DNA of 64,000 nt from Paracyclopina nana (lineage: Eukaryota; Arthropoda; Copepoda; Cyclopoida; Cyclopettidae): assembly GCA_019096065.1 (NCBI GenBank), contig JAGUCH010000002.1, positions 3,546,501 through 3,610,500 on the forward strand, written 5' to 3'. Of this stretch, positions 23,302 through 33,792 are shown piece after piece. Both the position numbers and the translations under genes were made by a program. Below the pieces are notes generated by a model. It was given only the letters and a program-made list of their open reading frames with translations. It was not told where the DNA came from and searched no databases. The stretch's first letter is position 1; each line of letters begins with the position of its first letter.

Positions 23302-23373
23302 GAATTGACCTAGATTCAAACCTGGGTCTGCCGGGTGAAAGGTCAGCACCCTACCGGTGAACTATCTGAATTC
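23302..23373 (-). mobile_element. tRNA-like SINE fragment
   Basis: On the minus strand, TAGTTCACCGGTAGGGTGC resembles a tRNA A box and GGTTTGAATCTAGG a B box, spaced as in a tRNA. The stems do not fold well, so it is tRNA-derived rather than a tRNA gene. Confidence 0.5.
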
Positions 23374-23524
23374 ACTTTTTTTGCAGTAAAATTCCAGATC
23401 ACTCCTGGCTTCGCCACTAGGTGATCTTTCATTTGATTACTCATGAGCGAAAATCCTTGAATGGACTCGTCACCAGGACAGTGTTGTTACGTTTTCTTAA
23501 CTATACATAATTTCAACGGCTCTG

Positions 23525-24228
23525 CTGGTAAAAGGCACTTTTTGGGAAAGGCACCTACATAAATTGGCACTGCAACAATTGGCACTGCATTAAAAGGCAC
23601 CATTCATAAAAGGCACTGCAACAACTAATAGCAATCAAGACAAATGAGCTTTATTAGGTACTCAAATTTCTGCAAGGTGGCAACATAGTATTTTAGGGGC
23701 GGGGCAAATAGCTTGCTGAGGTGTTCAATTGATGTCAAGTGACTAATATCATATGATTTTTAATGCGAAATAGGGGCATTTTCTGCTTCTTAAGAGTCAG
23801 TTTGCTTTAATAGTTTTATTTGGCAAAATGTCTGATGTTAACATTCCTGTTCATAACTTTGTCTATGAGAAGAAAATCACAAAAAGTGGAAAAAGTGCTG
23901 GTGCCATAAAGAATTTTGTTTCTCTGTCAGTGCCACCCTACACTTTTAAAATGAAAAAAGATGTAAAAAAAGTGTATGACAAGCTATTTTAAGCTACAAT
24001 GAATGTGCAAAAATGGGGTTTCATATTGGCACTTTCAAAAGTTGTCCAAAGTTGCTAACATTTATTTTTTTATCCAAAGTGATCAAATAATTTTCATGTG
24101 GGTGCCTTATACAAGGGGTGCCAATAATGTTATATAGTGTCTTTTATTAGAGTGCTTGTATTGTATAGTGACTTTTATAGTAGTGCCAATTTATGTGGGT
24201 GCCTTTCCCCAAAAGTGCCTTTTACCAG
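23525..24228. mobile_element. Foldback-like TIR element with AAAGGCACT repeats
   Basis: The ends CTGGTAAAAGGCAC and its reverse complement enclose 704 bp. Each arm (about 110 bp) holds several spaced copies of AAAGGCACT or TTGGCACTGC. A 53-codon frame starts at 23829 (MSDVNIPVHN) and ends with TAA at 23988-23990. No transposase was recognised. Confidence 0.65.
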
Positions 24229-24400
24229 TATACCCATTTCAACCTGCAGTTTATGCCAATAAGAAGCATTTTCCTGGTGGACTGTCTTTTCCGCCGTATG
24301 GCTTTTTGCTGCGGAATCAATTAATCACATAATCACATCTAACAATACGTCAATTGATTATGCACCGTATATACTAAATACTGCCCACAATCGCGGACAA

Positions 24401-24530
24401 ACGCGCACAAACGCGCACAAACGCGCACAAACGCGCACAAACGCGCACAAACGCGCACAAACGCGCACAAACGCGCACAAACGCGCACAAACGCGCACAA
24501 ACGCGCACAAACGCGCACGAACGCGCACTA
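24401..24530. repeat. Tandem array of ACGCGCACAA
   Basis: Eleven perfect and two one-base variant copies of a 10-bp unit inside the left arm of the TIR element. There are no spacers, so it is not a CRISPR array. Confidence 0.95.
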
Positions 24531-24908
24531 TCGCAACCAAACGCGCAAATACTAAATACTGCCCACAAATGATAAATAACTCATACTTTTGAGTTTAAGG
24601 CGCCTGAGTCAACCCATACCTGTAGATTAAGAGAGGATCTACAAAGTATAGGATTATACACCTCTAGGCTGGATGATAACCCGAATTATTTTTTAGTGTC
24701 AAGTGACAGATCACAAGTGTGCGGAGCGAACGAGTGATTGCCACAAGACACTAAAAAATAATGAGCGATATCCGACTGCTAGTTTGAAAAGTCAATAGAC
24801 CAAAAAGTCCAAATAGTCCTTAAAGTTTGAAAAGGCCGCATGACTGATAATATTGAAGGGGCCTTAGTTAGCATGGAAAGCTCAGAAGCTTGTCTTTCCA
24901 TAATGCAT

Positions 24909-25140
24909 AAGGCCGATTTCATATAATCGAAGCCAAGCTAAGGCAAGCTAAGCTAGGTTCTTTGGAAGCTAATATCTCAGCAAATACTGATTGTATTGGC
25001 ATCAAACTTGGTACGGTTCATCAAAATATCAACCTATAGCTGTGTTTCCAATTTGGTTTAGTTCATAGCTGTGTTTCCAATTTGGTTAAGTTTCGAGGCC
25101 GTTTAGTCGAGGCCATTTTATAAGCAATTATAGTAGCTTG
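24909..25140. mobile_element. Partial copy of the AAGGCCGATTTCATATAATC element
   Basis: Matches the reverse complement of the right half of the nested element (20290-20495), including the AAGCTAAGGCAAGCTAAGC step pattern. The other end is missing. Confidence 0.65.
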
Positions 25141-25257
25141 CAATAGCTCTGTCAATACACCTGACAACATCAGAACAGCTGTACTGATACATCATTTCGC
25201 TCAACTTTGTAAATTGTTTCTCAAATATGGTATGAACACCATTGAGTCTGTAAGAAT

Positions 25258-26330
25258 TGGTGACAAGAAACACGAAACAGATTTTACATGCTATGCACTA
25301 GCGCCACCTATGGCCGGAAATTGGCAAAACTAAAAAAAAACATGTGTAAACAAAGACCAAGCTCTTCCATTTTAAAAAAAATAACAATTTGAAACACTTG
25401 GGTGTTGACAATTTCAAAAAAAAATAAGATTTTTTTTCTGTCACTTTTTTGCAATTTGTCTTTAAAAAACCAATGCATGAAATTCTCTCTAAACAGGTAA
25501 TTTCTGATGCAAATGAAAAATGAAAATGCCAGTATTAAAACATAATTATCATCATTTCTTATTTTATGAAAAAATTGGTGACAAGATAAACAGATTTTGC
25601 TTGCTATGCACTAGCGCCACCTATGGCCGGAAAAGCACAGAATTGGGTCAAGAATGCTGAGTCAGGTCTGAGTAATAATGACTCATTTTTCTGTTTATAG
25701 TTTATGCTTGTCACCTTTTAGTAATGAGCAGAAGTTAGCAGTTTGTTGGTACTCTTGAAATCGGCCCTTAAAATTGACTCAGCTGCCTCAAATTTTCAGC
25801 AGAGCTCAGCAAAGGGTCAAGAATGCTGAGACTGCTCTCAGCTGAAAAAAGTACTTCTGTGGACGTTTCAGGTTAGCCAAAAAAGGATTTTGTAGATCCT
25901 TTCTTAATCTACAGGTTGGGGATGACTCAGGTACCTCAAATTCTCAGAAAAACTCAACATTGGGTCAAGAATGCTGAGTCATGTCTCAGAAGTGAGTAAA
26001 TGACTCATTTTTCTGTTTCTAGTTTATGCTTGTCAACTTTCAGCACATTGGCAGTACTTAGCAGTTTGATGATACTCCTGAAATCGGGCCTTAAAATTGA
26101 CAAAGCTGCCTCAAATTTTCATCAGAGCTGAGCAAAGGGTCAAGAATGCTGAGACTGCTCTTAGCTGAGAAAAAGTACTACTGTGGGCGTTTCAGGGCAG
26201 CCAAAAAACGGATTTTGTAGATCTTTGCTCAATCTACATGTTGGAGTTGACTCAGATGCCTCAAATTCTCAGCAAAACTCAGCATTGGGTCAAGGATGCT
26301 GAGTCGGGTCTCAGAAGTGAGTAACTGACA
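25258..26330. repeat. Direct repeats with period of about 315-322 bp
   Basis: GGGTCAAGAATGCTGAGTCA recurs at about 25646 and 25965, and with one change at 26287. CACTAGCGCCACCTATGGCC occurs at about 25300 and 25610. At least two nearly full tandem copies of one unit are present. Confidence 0.7.
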
Positions 26331-26639
26331 AGGATGTAAAGGAAAAAAGTAAATGTCAAAAAGTGGTCTAGCAGTTTTGTTCCCTAAGAGCTGACAACTT
26401 TTTGCTGTTGTTGAAACCTTAAATAAGGGTTACTTTAAGTAATTTTGACTCTTATTCATTTTTTATCTCTTAATTGTCATCTCTGGGCAGTATTTAGACT
26501 GTGCGTGTTTGTGCGCATTTGTGCGCGTTTTGTTATATGGGCAGTTTTTAGTATTTGCGCGTTTGTGGGCGATAGTGCGCGATTGTGGGCAGTATTTAGT
26601 ATGGGCCCTTCCAATGACTATAGGACTAATTGATATGTT

Positions 26640-28818
26640 TGCCTTTCAGTAGCTCATATAAAAATAAAAACTTATAGGCTCGTTCACTCAGTCACACAAT
26701 CTGCCTCTAAGCTTATGCTGGAAAGATCGAATTGGCGAGCATTTTGAGGTCTCTAAACAGGCTTATGAAAGTCTTACCTCACACGTCTTCAGTCCTCAAT
26801 CATCAATTCCATCAGTATATGCAACAGCATAGTCAGTTTCCTGAGCGGAATCAACTGAAATCCTTCACTTTTGATTCTGAAAAATAGACTATATTGCAGA
26901 AGACTGATCAACATTGTCGGGCAGTCGAGCTTTAGGGGCATGCGTTAATCCGTTCAGAGTACAGAGAAATGAGGTGACGATGTAATGAAGCGGGTCAATA
27001 CCGTTTAAGGCCAACGGGAGTTATCTGTCTTGTTTCCAAACTAAATGCAAACACGATGCCAATTTTTGAAAGCACCAAGTCAACATGTTTTTTTCCTTAG
27101 CGTGAAACAAATCAGTCCAAATCAAGTTTTGGCATGGTAAAGACAACTGATGGCAGCATTGTTCTTTCATCCCGGTCAGGGGAAAGGGGCGATACGAAAA
27201 AGTTATATAAGCTCGAAAAATTCAAGTTGTCATTTAACTTTGAAAAGATTTCAAATTGATGAAGATTTTTCTTTATGAAAAAATAATTCGTTTTCGCAAC
27301 GCCCCAACTTGCTCAACTATTTCACTGTCAATTTGGCTGACCAGTCTTTTCATGAAAAAAAAACATGGAGAAAAATATTAACTAATCTAAGTGAGCAGGA
27401 ATCCGTCATCGAGCGCTGAGATTGTGTTTTGATTGGCAACATCTTTTCAGGTTTTGTGAGCCACGGCTTTTGGCACATTGGTGACTTGATTTGGCAGAAG
27501 CATCATTTTAAGGTATTCTTTGAGCGCTGCGCTGGTAAGTTTTGCTCCTCAATGCCTTGATTACTGCCTTTGTAAATACGCGCTCGCTTAGTCGTAATCA
27601 AAACTATTTCAATGAAGTGCTTACTAAAGTTAAAAGTCAAGTCAAGTGAGGCAATTTACTCTTTGCAGCTAGGGTATTTTAGCCTCAGAATTTTTTTGCC
27701 TTATTTTTTTGTTTGAACCTAAGCTATTAATTGTAGTCCCTGCCATCGAGGGTAAGTAACAAGAGCATCCTTTTGTGAAAATAGAGCAACTAGTATAAAC
27801 GCAGCGACGTAGCTGTGGTAAATCACGTGTTGTGCTTTTTTCTTGAAACCTATGCAGAATTTTCGTGAAAAATGAGTGCATTTGATGGCGAAATTGGGTT
27901 GATCGGAAAGTGAATCATAGCTACCAGAAAAAATGGCATCATTTCAAATAAATCCCCAATTTGGCCTTTGTCTTCATTATGTGAGGAATTCATCAAAATC
28001 TTTTGTAGGTCTGTTTTTGTTCGTTTTTTCTGGGCAAAAAAGTCAGGATCGAAAAAAAACCACTATTTTGCCACCTCCGAAAATAGAATTCAACTTTATT
28101 AACGAATTCTAGAGCCACAAACTAGGAGCACCAAAAGAGAATTCTCTTTTATCTTGGAAGCAATCTTTGAACTTATTTGACACCTTATTCAGCTAATTCT
28201 CTCAGAGATAAGTGCAAGGTTTTTGGCTGAATATTCCTAAAAAGCCTTAATTTAATGAAACAATTTCAAAAAGAAAAATGTAAAAAAAATGGTTCGTCCT
28301 CTCTCAAATTGACAAATATCAGCGTAATTTTGCTTAAAATTACGCCATAATTTTTTCCGTGAAGCGAGCCTAAGTTTGCAATGAAAATCATAGTCCGCCT
28401 GGATTTTCACAATCAGCTATCCAGAGCACTATTAAAATCATCGAAGCTTGCACATTTTAGCTTGCCCCCTTCAAAGATACCAAATAGTAAATTAAACGAA
28501 CCACTTTATAGGCTTTCATGCGTTAACTGACTTTTTGCTCCACTGTGGAAAAAGCTCTTAAAAAACTGACCACTTTTGCGGTTTCCTCAAGCCACAAATC
28601 AGTGTCACAACTCGCTTTTTGATTTGTTGCAGCAGTAAAATGACAATATGCAACGTTGCGATGAAGTGATTATTTGAAAGCTATTAAAAAGATCTGGCTC
28701 AATTGCTACGAATCACGAAGCGCGACAACAGCAACAAATAAAATAGCTACGGGGGTGATTTCAACGCGCGCTGAGTAACGTACTTTAAATTTGCTGACGA
28801 AATCTCGGATTATTTGCA
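26640..28818. other. Gene-free spacer upstream of CUB C
   Basis: AT-rich sequence with no supported exon on either strand and no recognised repeat family. Confidence 0.45.
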
Positions 28819-28824
28819 TATAAA
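28819..28824 (+). promoter_or_regulatory. TATA box of CUB gene C
   Basis: TATAAA in the same GCATATAAAGC context as gene B, 61 nt before the ATG. Confidence 0.6.
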
Positions 28825-28879
28825 GCTTTGCAGTTCGGCCCCTCTTAGGCTGTAGTCAAGTTTCATCACACGAGCACAT

Positions 28880-31596
28880 ATGTTGCTGAAAGGTTTGATT
28901 CGAAAACGAGTAATCAAGACTTTCTTTATTGAAACTTAATTGCCTTTTGTGTTTTCAGTAATTGTTACGTTGTCCCTTTCGCACTTATTGAATGCTCAAG
29001 ACATTCCAAATGATAGGAGGTCATCATCTCGAATCTCGGCTGAAAGCAGAGATCCTAAATGTATTTAAATTCTTAATCAGATACCTTCTCCATTTTCTTG
29101 ACATAATTTCACGTCTTTTTTAGTGCTGCCAGTTTTCCAGGTCGTGAGGTTTCCAGTAAGTCAACTTTCAAAACTTAACAATATTTGAAAATTGCAAATT
29201 CGTTGCATTGCAGAATGATAAATGTACTGGAAGTACTCGAAATGGAACCTGCTACACCTCGTAAGTACTAGGAAGTATTTCTCTTGTAATAATTTCAATC
29301 AAAATTCACTGAGTAAACATTTGATCTCTTATTGTGAAAATACCCTTTTCATGCTTTTAGAGCTGAATGTTCATCTCGTGGAGGGACAAATGATGGATCA
29401 TGCGCATCAGGGTTTGGAGTTTGTTGTTTGTGTAAATATGATAATGATATAATATGTGCTTTTATTGAATTTGCTAATTTTGTTTAGTTTCCATGGCTTG
29501 CGGAACCACATCAAGTGAAAATAATACTTATTTTGTGAAAACTTCATTCACTAGCCTGACATCTCCCTGTGTGTACACAATATGCCCAAGTAACTCTAAA
29601 ATTTGCAGAATCCGGCTTGACTTTACAGTAAGTTTATTTAACAATTTTAATGCCCTGTTCATCTACAACGACAATTTCTATCGTAACTTCAGGAGTCTTA
29701 CAAAAATTTGTCGTTATTCTATAACGACAAAAACTGTCGTAAGTCAGCGTAAGACCAGTCGTTAGCCTACGATTTGGGTAACCGCATAGACCAAGTTAAG
29801 CGCATGCTAGCTAGGGCTGACTAAATCAATATTTATTTGCCTTTGTTTAGGGGCTTACTTCAAACCTTCCTTTGGTTTAGTATGTCCTAACGTAAGAATG
29901 AGTCTTACAGCAAGTAAAGCCGGCCTGCTAGGGCCGACTAAAACATTCTGATAGGTCTGTCACAAGTGGGGATTCTTTCCAAAGTTGCATTAGTTTAGTC
30001 AATCCTAGAGGCATCGATAACATAACACCAGCTCTTTAAAAACTACGACAGCTTATAGAAATTCGTGGAGTTACGACAACTTTTTTCGTAGGGTAAGTCA
30101 AGAAAGTTACGAAAAAGTAGAGTAGATGAACAGGGCATAAAACCATGTACTAGGGTTCCTACCAAAAATTGGAGTAAATGTAGTCTTCTAATCTTGGGCT
30201 TCAAAATAGCCTGAAAATTATAGGCTTGCTTCATCTGAAAACTTATCCCTTTTTGCAAAGACAACTTGAATTCGTGGGGGGCTTTTCGCAGCATTTTAGG
30301 AAAAACAACCAATTTATGTGGCACTCAATGCACCTTTTGACAAACCTTTTAGGGTTTTGTTTTGACTGGACCTGGAACTGGATCAGCTTCTCGGATCACA
30401 GCCTTGACCTGTAAGTTTCAGTAGCCTCAAAATAAGTTTCTGAGCTTAGCACAAACCAAAAATATTCTAGTTGGCTCCATTGGCAAGTGTGCAACTGACA
30501 CATTTTCTGTCACTGCGCCTGGTGGATTTGGCAGTCCTGTAATTTGTGGAACAAATACAGGCTATCACAGTAAATATAAAAAATGTTTCACTTAATTGGA
30601 ATTAAATAAAATATATCAACTCTCAGTGATCTTGGATGCTCACTCAGATTGCCACAAAGCTGCCTTCGATATTGGTGGATCAAGTGCAACTACTAGAAGC
30701 TGGGACATACGGGTGACACAATATGCTTGTGGAGATGAAATTTCGTCAGGTACCTTCAAGTCAATTTCAATGGCTGAGAAAAATTCTATAATCTGCACTT
30801 TTAGGACCACCTGGTTGCCTACAGTACTACACTGCCACTGCAAATACAATTCAAAAGTAAGAATTTGCTTTTGTTTGATTTAAGTCAAGTATAGCTTTTA
30901 ATTCATTTTTAGTTTTGGGTTTGACCCAACTATAACCACGGTCACATCAACAAGTAAATCAATGATACTTTCTTGACATGAAACTTTTAAGAAATTGATT
31001 ATTTCCTAGTTACTCATTTGGCAAATCAGCATTATGACATTTGCATCAGAAGGGGACTTAACTTCTGTTACATTTGCTACTCTCCTACCATCATCCCTGG
31101 TACTGGTGCTGTTATAACTCAAGCATCCTATGGATTGGCGTAAGAACGCTAGTTGTTAAAATCAGCTTTTGACAATTGCAATTTGAATATTGTCTTACAG
31201 TATAAGCGCAGCAGCTGCTATTGCCCAATCAGCAACTGGAAGTTATTGCACAGCAGATTGGATTGAGGTAAAATCATTCAAACTCAAAAAGATCCCACTC
31301 ATCTCCAGTTCTCCCCCAAACAGATCCCATTTGCAAATACAGCTGCTATTGCTGCAACCACTCATACAAAGGCGGACAATTCAAGATTTTGCGGCAGATT
31401 TTTAGCATTGACTGATGGTGCCACTGCATCCCTTACCATTTGCAGCAGAAGTCTCCCATTTAGGGTTGGAGTGAACTTTGATGAAAATGAATATGGGGCT
31501 GCTAATGCAGCTGACATGGCTACCCTCAATGAGGAAAACTTATTCCCTGCTGGAATCATTGGCTTCAAAATCACCTACTGGCAAGTGGCTTGCTAA
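28880..31596 (+). CDS. Secreted CUB-like cysteine-rich protein C
   Basis: Fourteen exons: 28880-28892, 28959-29060, 29124-29155, 29214-29260, 29361-29431, 29488-29627, 30353-30410, 30471-30569, 30627-30749, 30805-30856, 30913-30953, 31010-31139, 31201-31267, 31324-31596; 415 aa. Exon sizes and phases match gene B exactly except exon 2 (102 versus 90 nt). The signal region is MLLKVIVTLSLSHLLNA. LPVFQVVRFPNDKCTGSTRN, the cysteine cluster and the CUB-like block CGTTSSENNTYF follow. The 5' half is clearly diverged from B (about three quarters identical by eye in exon 6), while the 3' half is nearly identical, introns included. Intron 6 is enlarged by a 487-bp TIR insertion absent from B. It converges on the fucosyltransferase gene, with 80 bp between stop codons. 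Confidence 0.8.
29651..30137. mobile_element. TIR element TGCCCTGTTCATCTAC in CUB C intron 6
   Basis: TGCCCTGTTCATCTAC and its reverse complement (GTAGATGAACAGGGCA) enclose 487 bp. The ends resemble the GGCCCTGTTCAC family. Absent from the matching intron of gene B. Confidence 0.75.
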
Positions 31597-31630
31597 GATT
31601 TGTAAACTGATGGATGAATATTGTAAATTC

Positions 31631-31650
31631 GTATATTTTGAGTGCTTTGA
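31631..31650 (+). promoter_or_regulatory. TATTTTGAGTGCTTTG 3'-end motif
   Basis: The core TTTTGAGTGC (31636-31645) is 40 nt after the CUB C stop, which has no AATAAA or ATTAAA. It lies between convergent genes, as at 13673. Confidence 0.35.
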
Positions 31651-31676
31651 TTGAAATAAGTATTAAGCGTTGTCTT

Positions 31677-33506
31677 TCAATATGCATTAAGTTTATTGAG
31701 GTTTGCTGAGATCAATTCAGCTTGTACTGAGTTATAATAAGGTGTATCTGAGTAGTGTTGGCAAGCAGGCTTATGAAACTCTGGCAGAGCAGTGTACCAC
31801 CAATTGTACATATCACCATATGATTTAACTGGCTCTGAATGATAATGCAATTTCCAACAAAGTTCACACATTGGCTGCCTTTGATGATCAAATACAAACA
31901 AGAATTAATAGGTAACTTTGAAATGAAGGTTTAGTTCGCAAAGCAACTTTACCTTTGGTATGCAAAGTAGGAATTTTTCCATTCAAAGTATTCCATGTAA
32001 GCAGTATGATTTTTATCCAAATACAGCAAATAATCAGCCAATTCTTTGACAGTGGGAAAATGTTCTACATTTATCATTGATTTAGAAGGGAAATGGTTAT
32101 AGTTATTGGAAGCCCCCATCACTATGGGAATTAGTGGCAATTCAAAGGTCCTAAATAGCTTTTCGGTCACATAATGTGAACAAAGGCTGTTTTCAAAGGC
32201 TAGATAAAATTTGTAGATTTTGGACAAATTGTCAAAGCAAGTATTGGAAGCTTCCTTTGGACACAATTCTCGATTATTGGAGCATTTTCCAAAAACATCA
32301 ATATGGACGTAATTCTTCAGAGCTTTCACATAATCTTCTCTGTGACTCAAAGGCTCACAATCTGACACAACCCAAAAGGCGAGCTTTGTTTTTGCAGCAC
32401 TTAAAAAAGACAATCTGAGCGGTAGGAATCAGGGAGTAAAAAGGGCTTACAGATCGACTTTAGTTTTGTTGCATGGGATTCTCCTATCTTTGTAAAACAA
32501 GAGGTTGGCATTGCGGTTGGAAATTGGCTCGTAATGATATCCTTTCTGAACAAAAATGTCACTTGAAGGCTTGTAAGTCATGGACCAGTTGAAAAAGTCG
32601 CTGTTTGAGACAAAACCTCACCTTTTAAAATTTGAAGCTGAGATAGCTGTTCTTGGTTAACTCACTTTGACAAAAAATTCTTGTTAATGAACCCTGGGTA
32701 CCTTGGTGACTCAGTAAATCTCATGATGTACCGTTGCTTCGGTCTTCTTTTCATATTTGTCAGGGCTCTGGCAGCCTAAGTGAAAATGAGCAAAATGCCT
32801 TATTTTAGAAAAATGCATAAAGGGTTTTCTCATATCGCAGTTTGGTCTAACCAAAACTGATTTTAGTTAAACCACACTGATTCTGGTTAAACTAAACAGT
32901 ACAAGAATAAAAAAGTCAGTTTGGTCTAACCAGTATCAGTTTTGGTAAACTAAAATGCGATATGAGAACGCCCTTAAATCACCTCGTCTCTCCTGAAATC
33001 CATTGGAGCAATAATGATTGCATCAAATTTGTCCTCTTGACCAGCCCCCATAAAGTTGACATTTTCAGTGAAGTAGCAATCATTAATAGCACAATCTTAC
33101 ATGAACATTTTGACCCTTATTTCAATGTAACTATACTATATTTATCAGTATCACCTTTGAACATGACTGCTCCTTCTCTTCCATGGTAGCCCAAACTAAG
33201 AATAAACTTGGTCTTTTCCACCCTTTTTGTTGAAGTTATGGCGGCAGTTGTAGCATTGTTGAACATAGGATACCTTGGTTGGAAAATATTCGCAGGTTGG
33301 TTTTTTTGAATGACAAATAGGCAAAATGTGACTAGAGTGAGCACGATTGAGGCAAAGAGCGAGAACAATTTGATCAACTGCATCAACATTTTAGCCTTCA
33401 TGCACTCAACTTCAGCCTCGAACATAACACCTCTATTCAAAACAATCACATGTGTTTCAGGAGTAGCTATAGGATTTTGATTCATATCTTTATCTGAAAG
33501 GGACAT
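31677..33506 (-). CDS. Alpha-1,3-fucosyltransferase (GT10 family)
   Basis: Complement model: 33155-33506, 32983-33095, 32666-32775, 32451-32600, 31953-32414, 31677-31878; 462 aa. Type II Golgi enzyme moving fucose from GDP-fucose to N-acetylglucosamine on glycans. A single membrane segment (about residues 45-67, LFSLFASIVLTLVTFCLFVI) follows a cytosolic tail. A stem, FFNWSMTYKPSSDIF and the donor-binding signature FYLAFENSLCSHYVTEKLFR come next, then YNHFPSKSMINVEHF. These are GT10 hallmarks. It could be a core alpha-1,3 type (FucTA) or another class. The true start may be the ATG at 33485, because CCTTTCAG sits just after the first ATG. The 32821-32974 MITE lies in intron 2. Confidence 0.85.
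32821..32974. mobile_element. MITE in fucosyltransferase intron
   Basis: About 154 bp with left end AGGGTTTTCTCATATCGCA and right end TGCGATATGAGAACGCCCT. It belongs to the family at 20134 and ends 9 bp from the donor of exon 2. Confidence 0.75.
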
Positions 33507-33792
33507 GCTAATAATAGTATTTGCATTTTTTAAATATTTTTGCCCCCAAGGAATAATAATTAAAAAATTCTATTTTAAAGGCTGAAGGCTGAAGAAGCAT
33601 GTAAAAGTACTGAAATAAAATCTGAAACAAGCAATGCAGTCATGATATTAAGTCATAAAGATGCAACAATGCATGACTTCAGGTAGAGAATTGTTGTCTG
33701 TCTTCAATTCGCTCAACCAATTTGGTTGCTCAGCAAAAATTCTTGTTTTGGTTTTGCAGTGTCATCTTTTATGTATACAATAGTGAAAAAGT

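Larger units (their letters stand above)
24372..26601. mobile_element. Large TIR element, ends TACTAAATACTGCCCAC
   Basis: The left end TACTAAATACTGCCCACAA is mirrored at 26490-26601. Both arms carry ACGCGCAC-type repeats and a second internal TACTAAATACTGCCCA. The interior holds a partial TIR element (24909-25140) and tandem copies of a roughly 320-bp unit. No transposase-like frame is visible. Confidence 0.6.

Noticed and set aside
24401-24530. CRISPR array
   Set aside because: The units are contiguous 10-mers without spacers, in a eukaryotic genome.
24358-24568. Open frames over the ACGCGCACAA array
   Set aside because: They encode only a repeated short peptide, produced by a 10-bp unit read in all frames.
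31677-33506. Fucosyltransferase start fixed at the first ATG
   Set aside because: Not asserted as certain: an acceptor-like CCTTTCAG follows that ATG, so the ATG at 33485 is equally possible.
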